Below are positions 57,844 to 64,000 of a stretch of DNA of 64,000 bases, piece by piece. Source of the DNA: Thalassovita litoralis (GTDB taxonomy: Bacteria > Pseudomonadota > Alphaproteobacteria > Rhodobacterales > Rhodobacteraceae); the NCBI RefSeq assembly GCF_900182725.1, contig NZ_FXTO01000002.1, positions 124,001 through 188,000 on the forward strand. The letters run 5' to 3'. The notes under the pieces were generated by a model. It had not been told where the DNA came from and made no database searches. It saw only the letters and a program-made list of their open reading frames with translations. Position 1 is the first letter of the stretch. Each line of letters starts with the position of its first letter. The translations under genes and the position numbers were made by a program.

Positions 57844-59544
57844 TTATTTAATGCGATACCAGTCAGCAGCGTTCCACAGTTCCGAATCCCAAGTGTTCAG
57901 GACGACACCGCCCAGAGTGTTGGAATGTGCGGACACGCGGCCACGGTCGACCAGCGGCACAACGACATAGCTGTCTTTGGTCAGCATTTCGTTCAGCTTT
58001 TTCGCGATCTCACCACGCTTGGACAGCTCGCCGGTGCGGCCCAGTTCTGCAACCATCGCGTCATAGGCGGGGTCACAGAAACGGTTGATGTTTTCACCCT
58101 GCCACTGTGCTTCCGGCTTGGGGGCCTTTTCACAGGTGTGCTGTGCCAGATATGCCTCGGGGTCGGTGCCGTCGAAGTTGTTGGCGTACATTTCCACGTC
58201 AGCATAGAATTTCTGGAAGGTGTCGGGCGAACCCGGATCGCCACCGAAGAACACCGAACCCGAAATGTTGCGCAGTTCGGTCTGAACGCCGATTTCGCTC
58301 CACCACTGTTTGATCAGGGCTTGGAAATCCTGACGCACCGCGTTGGTCGAGGTCTGGTACAGCAGCGACAGTTTTACGCCGTCTTTTTCACGGATACCGC
58401 CAGCGCCGACTTTCCAGCCTGCTTCGTCCAGCAGCGCCTTGGCGCCTGCGATGTCTTGCTTGAAGCAATCGGTGTTATCCGAGGCATACATGGCCGGTGC
58501 AGGCACCAGATTACAGGTCGGGCGACCTGCCTGACCATAGCCGATTTCCACCAGCAATTCGCGGTCAATCGCCATCGACAGCGCCTTGCGGACGCGGACA
58601 TCCGACAGCATCGGGTGCGGGTGTTTCGCGGTCGAACGCTCGCCTTCGGGCAGGGACGGCGAAGGATCGGTCATGTTCATTTCGATCCGTTCCACCAGCG
58701 AACCAAAGCCGACGACGGTTTTACCTTTGCCGCCTTCCAGCATCTTCGCGATGACATCGGGGGCCAGTTGCAGGTTCCACGCGTAATCAAATTCACCGGT
58801 TTCCAGAACCGCGCGCCCGGCTGCGGTTGCATCGCCGCCACCCTTGAAGGTCAGCGTGGCAAAGGCCGGTTTCGCCGGATCACGATAGTTGGGGTTGGCG
58901 ACCATCGAAATCACGTCGTTCGGCTTGAATTCGGTCACGGCGAACGGGCCGGTGCCGATGGGGCCAAAGTTGGCGCTGGTGCATTCCGGCGCACGCGGGC
59001 CGGTGCAGTTTTCAAACTGTGCCTTTTGCAGGATCGGGGATTGCGCGCCCATGAACGGGCCATAGGGGTTTGGCTTCGCCTCCGAGAAGTTCACCTTCAC
59101 GGTCAACTCGTCAATGACATCAATGCTGCTGACGCCCTGAAACTTGGCCAACTGGGCGCAGCCGCCTTCGGGGTGCATACAGTATTCGGCGGTGAACTTC
59201 ACATCTTCCGAGGTCAGCGCACTGCCATCAGACCATTTCAGGCCCGGCTTCAGTTTCCAGGTGATCGAGGTCAGATCTGCGGATACGCCACCGTTTTCAA
59301 CGGTCGGGATGGATTCGGCCAGATAGGGAACCAATGCGCCATTCTGATCGTAGCGACCCAGCGGTTCCAGCACCAGCGAGGACGATTCCAAATCTTTGGT
59401 GCCGCTGGACAGATAGGGGTTCAGGATCGAAGGGGCCTGCCAATAAATAATATTAACATGGCCATCTGCGCCTCTTTCTGCGAAGGCGGCAGGGGCCAGA
59501 CCGGCCATCGCTACCGCGCCAAGCATCAGGGACTTGAGTTTCAT
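57844..59544 (-). CDS. Peptide ABC transporter substrate-binding protein
   Basis: 566 aa periplasmic solute-binding protein, SBP_bac_5 (DppA/OppA) family. Signal peptide residues 1-22 (MKLKSLMLGAVAMAGL...AFA). SGTKDLESSSLVLEPL and LTWSDGSALTSEDV-like GLKWSDGSALTSEDVKFT are family segments. AAGGAGAG supports ATG 59544; a slightly earlier in-frame start lacks this. Ligand is unknown; the two downstream-divergent amidohydrolases suggest peptides or acylated amino acids. Confidence 0.93.
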   Translation of the reverse strand: MKLKSLMLGAVAMAGLAPAAFAERGADGHVNIIYWQAPSILNPYLSSGTKDLESSSLVLEPLGRYDQNGALVPYLAESIPTVENGGVSADLTSITWKLKPGLKWSDGSALTSEDVKFTAEYCMHPEGGCAQLAKFQGVSSIDVIDELTVKVNFSEAKPNPYGPFMGAQSPILQKAQFENCTGPRAPECTSANFGPIGTGPFAVTEFKPNDVISMVANPNYRDPAKPAFATLTFKGGGDATAAGRAVLETGEFDYAWNLQLAPDVIAKMLEGGKGKTVVGFGSLVERIEMNMTDPSPSLPEGERSTAKHPHPMLSDVRVRKALSMAIDRELLVEIGYGQAGRPTCNLVPAPAMYASDNTDCFKQDIAGAKALLDEAGWKVGAGGIREKDGVKLSLLYQTSTNAVRQDFQALIKQWWSEIGVQTELRNISGSVFFGGDPGSPDTFQKFYADVEMYANNFDGTDPEAYLAQHTCEKAPKPEAQWQGENINRFCDPAYDAMVAELGRTGELSKRGEIAKKLNEMLTKDSYVVVPLVDRGRVSAHSNTLGGVVLNTWDSELWNAADWYRIK

Positions 59545-59653
59545 ATCGCTCTCCTTGTTGGACACTTAATTTGTGTCTTGGTTTTTCCCCGTGGTGCGAT
59601 CAGGGGTGATTCTGTCCACGGACTGATGAAAGGATGCACCAATATACCCTTAT

Positions 59654-59716
59654 GGCACCATAATTTTTCTGATCGGTGCCGCCGCGAATGATCAAACTCC
59701 AAACCAAATGATCAAA
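59654..59716. promoter_or_regulatory. Repeats in the divergent peptide-ABC control region
   Basis: GGCACC (59654-59659)/GGTGCC (59675-59680) is an inverted pair, and AATGATCAAA occurs at 59687-59696 and again exactly 20 bases on at 59707-59716. The 286-base region between the divergent binding protein and ATPase genes probably holds shared operators; no local regulator gene exists. Confidence 0.5.
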
Positions 59717-59830
59717 AATTGCAAGCACCTGTCGGATTGACCTAGGGATAATGATGTTAGCGGTTTGACTCCGGTTGTCTGCTGTCTGTAGCGTCTGTGT
59801 CATAATCAGACTACGAACAGGGAAATGGTG

Positions 59831-61651
59831 ATGCTGGATCAGCCTATCGCCTCGATCGAGAATCTTCGCGTCGAATTTCAAACAAAAGATGGCCCCGTGG
59901 TGGGGGTCGAAGATGTGTCCTTCAAGGTGAATGCGGGGGAAACTGTCTGCATTGTGGGCGAATCCGGGTCCGGTAAATCGGTATCCAGCCTGTCCTTGAT
60001 GCGGTTGGTGGAATTCGGGGGCGGTGAAATTGCAGGCGGTCGCCTGATTTTTGATCGCAAGGATGGCAAGGAACTGGATTTGGCAAAGGCCGATCAATCC
60101 TTGATGCGGACCATTCGCGGCAATGAAATCGGCATGATTTTTCAGGAACCGATGACGGCGCTGAATCCGGTGTTCACCGTGGGTCGCCAGTTGACCGAAG
60201 GTTTGCGCCTGCACAAAGGCATGTCCAAGACGCAGGCCGAAGAACGTGCCTTGGAATTGTTGCGGCAAGTGCGCATTCCCGAACCCGAACGCCGCCTGAA
60301 ACAATATCCACATGAATTGTCCGGTGGGATGCGTCAGCGCGTGGTGATTGCGATGGCGCTGGCCTGTGAACCGCGTCTGTTGATTGCGGATGAACCGACA
60401 ACGGCGCTGGACGTGACCATTCAGGCCGAAATTCTGGCGCTGATGAACCGGCTGAAACGGGAAACCGGCACGGCGGTGATGTTCATCACGCATGACATGG
60501 CCGTGGTGGCGCAGATGGCGGACCGGGTTGTGGTCATGTTCCGGGGCAACAAGGTCGAAGAAGGTACGGTCGAACAGATTTTTGAAAATCCCCAACACGA
60601 CTATACCAAGGCGCTACTGGCAGCGGTTCCCAAACTGGGCGAAATGACCGGCAAGGCATTGCCCGAACCGATGAAGCTGCTGGGGCGCGAACAGGGGCGG
60701 ATTGAACCCATCGCGGGGACGGATAAGCCGCTGTTGACCGTGCAAAATCTGGTCACGCGTTTCCCGGTGAAGGGCGGATTTTTCCGCCAGACCATCGCCA
60801 ATGTTCACGCGGTCGAAGACGTGTCCTTTACCCTGAACAAGGGGCGCACGCTGTCCTTGGTCGGGGAATCGGGCTGTGGCAAATCCACGGCGGGACGGTC
60901 GATTTTGCGGTTGGTGCAACCGCAATCGGGGCATGTGAATCTGGATGGCGTCGACATCATGGCGCTGGATCAAAAGGGGCTGCGCAAGGCCCGGCTGGAT
61001 ATGCAGATGGTGTTTCAGGACCCGTTCGCCAGCCTGAACCCGCAAATGCAACTGGCCGATCAGGTGGCCGAACCGATGCGCAACTATGGCACCCACAAGG
61101 GCAGCGAGTTGATGGACCGCGTCGCCATGTTGTTCGACCGGGTGGAATTGCCGCGCAGTTTCATGCGCCGCTTCCCACATGAAATGTCTGGCGGTCAGCG
61201 TCAGCGGATCGCTATTGCCCGCGCCTTGGCCCTGAACCCCAAGCTGATCATCGCGGACGAGGCGGTTTCGGCGTTGGATGTGTCCGTACAGGCGCAGGTG
61301 TTGAACCTGATGATGGAGCTTCAGGCGGAACTGGGCCTGTCCTTCCTGTTTATCAGTCACGATATGGCGGTGGTGGAACGGGTCAGCCATGACGTTGGCG
61401 TTATGTATCTGGGCCGGATCGTGGAACTGGGGCCGCGTCAGGCGGTGTTTGAAAATCCGCAACACCCCTATACGCAGGCATTGATGAAGGCCGTGCCGAT
61501 TGCCGACCCGCATAACCGGGCGCTGGAGCGGGATTTGAATTTCAAACCCATCCCATCCCCGATTCATCCGGCGGATTATGTGCCAGCCCCCTCGGAATAT
61601 ACCGAGGTCAGCCCCGGCCATTTCATTTTGACAACTGACAGCGGATATTGA
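59831..61651 (+). CDS. Fused dual ATPase of a peptide ABC transporter (DppD-DppF)
   Basis: 606 aa with two complete nucleotide-binding domains. Walker A at 43-50 (GESGSGKS) and 345-352 (GESGCGKS); signatures LSGGMRQRV and MSGGQRQRI; Walker B LLIADEPTTALD and LIIADEAVSALD. The first domain ends with an oligopeptide-type C-terminal tail. ATG 59831 has AGGGA eight bases upstream and is preferred over ATG 59825. It energises the two permeases encoded on the other strand. Confidence 0.95.
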   Translation: MLDQPIASIENLRVEFQTKDGPVVGVEDVSFKVNAGETVCIVGESGSGKSVSSLSLMRLVEFGGGEIAGGRLIFDRKDGKELDLAKADQSLMRTIRGNEIGMIFQEPMTALNPVFTVGRQLTEGLRLHKGMSKTQAEERALELLRQVRIPEPERRLKQYPHELSGGMRQRVVIAMALACEPRLLIADEPTTALDVTIQAEILALMNRLKRETGTAVMFITHDMAVVAQMADRVVVMFRGNKVEEGTVEQIFENPQHDYTKALLAAVPKLGEMTGKALPEPMKLLGREQGRIEPIAGTDKPLLTVQNLVTRFPVKGGFFRQTIANVHAVEDVSFTLNKGRTLSLVGESGCGKSTAGRSILRLVQPQSGHVNLDGVDIMALDQKGLRKARLDMQMVFQDPFASLNPQMQLADQVAEPMRNYGTHKGSELMDRVAMLFDRVELPRSFMRRFPHEMSGGQRQRIAIARALALNPKLIIADEAVSALDVSVQAQVLNLMMELQAELGLSFLFISHDMAVVERVSHDVGVMYLGRIVELGPRQAVFENPQHPYTQALMKAVPIADPHNRALERDLNFKPIPSPIHPADYVPAPSEYTEVSPGHFILTTDSGY

Positions 61652-61658
61652 GGATAAA

Positions 61659-62816
61659 ATGCCCGCGCGATTATCGCCTTATGAGATCATGGAAAGGCTT
61701 GTGGCCTTTCCGACCGTTAGCCGTGACACCAACCTGCCGCTGGTCGATTGGGTCGAGGACTACCTGAACAGCCACGGCATCACAGCCCATCGTTATTATA
61801 ACGAAGACAACGACAAAGCCGCGATCTTCGCCCATGTCGGGCCAGAGATTGAGGGCGGTGTCGTGTTGTCCGGCCACACCGATGTGGTGCCGGTAGATGG
61901 GCAGCCCTGGGCCTCGGACCCGTTTACGGTGGTGGAACGGGACGGCAAATATTACGGGCGCGGCTGCTGCGACATGAAAGGCTTCGATGCGCTGGCGATC
62001 TGGGCCTTGGTCGAAGCGCATCACAAGGGCGTCAGCCGCCCGCTGCAACTGGCGCTGAGCTTTGACGAAGAAATCGGCTGCACCGGCGCGCCGCCCCTGA
62101 TCGAACGGATGCTGGAAACCGTACCAAAGGCCAGCGCGGTGATCGTGGGTGAACCGTCCATGTTGCAGGCCGTGACCGCACACAAAGGTGGGCGGGCGTT
62201 CTGGGTACATATGCACGGGTTCGAGGTGCATAGCTCGATCATGCACACCGGCGTGAATGCCATCATGTACGGGGTGAAGCTGATCGACTGGGCCAATCAG
62301 GTGAATGCCGAAAACATGGCATGCACGCCTTCGGATGTGGCGGGCCTGTTTGAACCCCCTTGGACAACCGCGCATGTGGGGCAGATCAGCGGCGGCACCG
62401 CCCATAATATCACCGCCAAAGATTGCGAATTTGGCGTTGATTTCCGGGTGGTCCCTGATGAAAACCCCGAAGAATGGCGCAATCGCTTTTTGGCAAAAGT
62501 GGCCGAGGTCGAAGCCGAAATGCAGGCTGTCGTTCCGCAAACCCGGATCGAGATCGTCGAAAAATTCGGCTTGCCGGGATTGGCCCCCGAACAAAACGGA
62601 GAGGCCGAGGCACTGGCGCGGCAACTGACGGGCGACAATGCCAATCACGTTGTCAGCTATGGCACCGAAGCCGGGCATTTCCAGACTGCGGGGTATTCTG
62701 CGGTGGTCTGCGGGCCTGGGGACATCGCGCAGGCGCATCAGCCGGATGAATACATTACGGTCGATCAATTCAACAAAGGCCACGCATTCATGCGCCGCCT
62801 TCTGGATATTCTGTAA
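61659..62816 (+). CDS. argE: M20 deacylase, acetylornithine deacetylase type
   Basis: 385 aa zinc peptidase-fold enzyme, ArgE-like. Metal ligands in SGHTDVVPVD (His), GRGCCDMKGF (Asp), DEEIGCTGA (Glu-Glu) and a His near the end in TEAGHFQ. It would remove the acetyl group of N-acetylornithine, or another N-acyl amino acid. It starts 7 bases after the ATPase stop, in a peptide-transport operon and away from arginine genes, so a role on imported substrates is at least as likely. Confidence 0.82.
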   Translation: MPARLSPYEIMERLVAFPTVSRDTNLPLVDWVEDYLNSHGITAHRYYNEDNDKAAIFAHVGPEIEGGVVLSGHTDVVPVDGQPWASDPFTVVERDGKYYGRGCCDMKGFDALAIWALVEAHHKGVSRPLQLALSFDEEIGCTGAPPLIERMLETVPKASAVIVGEPSMLQAVTAHKGGRAFWVHMHGFEVHSSIMHTGVNAIMYGVKLIDWANQVNAENMACTPSDVAGLFEPPWTTAHVGQISGGTAHNITAKDCEFGVDFRVVPDENPEEWRNRFLAKVAEVEAEMQAVVPQTRIEIVEKFGLPGLAPEQNGEAEALARQLTGDNANHVVSYGTEAGHFQTAGYSAVVCGPGDIAQAHQPDEYITVDQFNKGHAFMRRLLDIL

Positions 62817-62831
62817 GGAAAGGAACGGCTT

Positions 62832-63992
62832 ATGCCCATCAAAAACAGCTTTGCAGAGATGCACGAAGAAATCACCGCATGGCGGCATGACTTCCACGAA
62901 AACCCCGAAATCCTGTTCGAGGTGCATCGCACCGCTGGCATCGTGGCCGAAAAGCTGCGGGAATTCGGCTGTGATGAAGTGGTCGAAGGGATCGGCATCA
63001 CGGGCGTGGTGGGCGTGATCAAGGCGGGCAATTCGGACAAGGTGATCGGGCTGCGCGCGGATATGGACGCGCTGCCCATGACGGAAATCACCGGGTTGGA
63101 TTATGCCAGCAAAATCCCCGGCGCGATGCACGCCTGTGGGCATGATGGTCACACGGCGATGTTGCTGGGCGCCGCGAAATATCTGGCGGAAACCCGTAAC
63201 TTTGACGGCACCGTGGTTTTGTTGTTCCAACCCGCCGAAGAAGGCGGCGGCGGCGGCCTGAAAATGGTCGAAGACGGCGCAATGGATCGCTGGAACGTGC
63301 AAGAGGTCTATGGCCTGCACAACATGCCGGGGCTTCCGGTGGGGGAATTTGCCATTCGCCCCGGCCCGATGATGGCCTCGGCTGATGAATTTGAAATCAT
63401 CGTTACGGGCAAGGGCGGACATGCCGCACAACCCCATGATGCGATTGATACCACGCTGGTTTCCAGCCATATCGTGATTGCGCTGCAATCGGTGGTGTCG
63501 CGGAACGTGGACCCGGTGAAACAGGCGGTGCTAACCGTGGCAACGCTGTTGACCGAAAGCGATACCCAGAATGTCATTCCGCAAACGGCCAAGCTGCGCG
63601 GCACCGTGCGCTGTTTTGAACCCGAAGTGCGCGATCTGATTCAGGAACGACTGACCGCCTTGGCGACATTGACCGCCGAAGCCTATGGCGCGACGGCGAA
63701 GGTGGATTATCACCGCGGCTATCCGCCCACCGTCAACGCCGAAGAACAGACCCAACACGCGATTGATGCCGCGCAGGCGGTGGCAACGCATGTGGAAACC
63801 AACACCCCGCCGATCATGCCTGCCGAGGATTTTTCCTACATGCTGGAGGCGCGACCGGGGGCTTATATCTTCATGGGGAATGGCGACACGCCGATGTGTC
63901 ACCACCCTGCCTATAATTTCGACGATGCGGCAATCCCGCTGGGGTGCAGCTTTTTTGCCGAACTGATCGAACGACGTATGCCGCGCGGATAA
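62832..63992 (+). CDS. M20 amidohydrolase (hippurate-hydrolase-like)
   Basis: 386 aa, M20D type. ADMDALPM, the metal-binding MHACGHDGHTAML, PAEEGGGG with the catalytic glutamate, and GMLxxHxP-like ligands near the end (HHPAYNFDD) are present. Such enzymes hydrolyse N-acyl amino acids, hippurate or related amides. It lies 15 bases after the ArgE-like gene, the last of the plus-strand operon of the peptide locus, and ends 8 bases before the window edge. Confidence 0.9.
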   Translation: MPIKNSFAEMHEEITAWRHDFHENPEILFEVHRTAGIVAEKLREFGCDEVVEGIGITGVVGVIKAGNSDKVIGLRADMDALPMTEITGLDYASKIPGAMHACGHDGHTAMLLGAAKYLAETRNFDGTVVLLFQPAEEGGGGGLKMVEDGAMDRWNVQEVYGLHNMPGLPVGEFAIRPGPMMASADEFEIIVTGKGGHAAQPHDAIDTTLVSSHIVIALQSVVSRNVDPVKQAVLTVATLLTESDTQNVIPQTAKLRGTVRCFEPEVRDLIQERLTALATLTAEAYGATAKVDYHRGYPPTVNAEEQTQHAIDAAQAVATHVETNTPPIMPAEDFSYMLEARPGAYIFMGNGDTPMCHHPAYNFDDAAIPLGCSFFAELIERRMPRG

Positions 63993-64000
63993 CTGAAGGA

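Noticed and set aside
57754-59691. 645-codon plus frame
   Set aside because: Antisense to the substrate-binding protein, which has a signal peptide and family motifs.
61671-63488. 605-codon minus frame
   Set aside because: Runs across two M20 genes in antisense and ignores their boundaries.

Overview
The window reads as a chromosomal segment of an alphaproteobacterium of the order Rhodobacterales (Roseobacter-type). The basis is a complete alphaproteobacterial-style division and cell-wall cluster with a DUF2484 membrane protein gene between murC and murB, an aerobic-type CobS/CobT cobaltochelatase, an RTX/Hint-domain secreted protein, PntAB, several DUF families I associate with this order, and moderately high GC. 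I see no phage, insertion sequence, CRISPR array, rRNA or tRNA. About fifty protein genes cover nearly everything; no gene-free stretch reaches 300 bases.

Layout. (1) 1-14614, all plus strand: ftsW (cut by the window edge), murG, murC, an APC permease, DUF2484, murB, ddl, ftsQ, ftsA, ftsZ, terminator, lpxC, bamD, recN: peptidoglycan precursor synthesis, septum assembly, lipid A synthesis, outer-membrane assembly and DNA repair. (2) 14616-26663: a D-lactate/glycolate type flavin oxidase, a CLC chloride transporter, DUF427, an X-Pro aminopeptidase, cobT and cobS with a glycosyltransferase-like gene between them on the other strand, exported MsrB, a J-domain protein, DUF4177 and a hotdog thioesterase. 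(3) 26738-34002, minus strand: sulfotransferase-like protein, gatB, two proteins without assignment, pepN. (4) 34255-37794, plus strand: malate synthase G, a GlcG/HbpS protein and a glutamine-amidotransferase-class hydrolase. (5) 37809-46989: RTX/Hint protein, a two-subunit molybdenum hydroxylase with a divergent TetR regulator, kynA, kynU and an SDR. (6) 47158-54558: an exported metallo-beta-lactamase-fold protein with an altered metal site, a small membrane methyltransferase-like protein, pntA-pntB with a strong terminator, an alpha/beta-hydrolase-like protein, DUF3422. (7) 54494-63992: YeeE/YedE transporter, then a divergent peptide-uptake locus: binding protein and two permeases on minus, a fused double ATPase and two M20 amidohydrolases on plus, consistent with import and hydrolysis of peptides or N-acyl amino acids.

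The signals least explained by the genes are: a 22-base intergenic motif present four times (3451, 22923, 36439, 44801); promoter-region repeats before glcB, pntA, the iorAB/tetR pair and the peptide ABC locus; a CLC protein with a channel-type residue at the internal proton-glutamate position; and the metallo-beta-lactamase-fold protein whose HxHxDH motif is replaced. I found no convincing wholly new multi-gene system.
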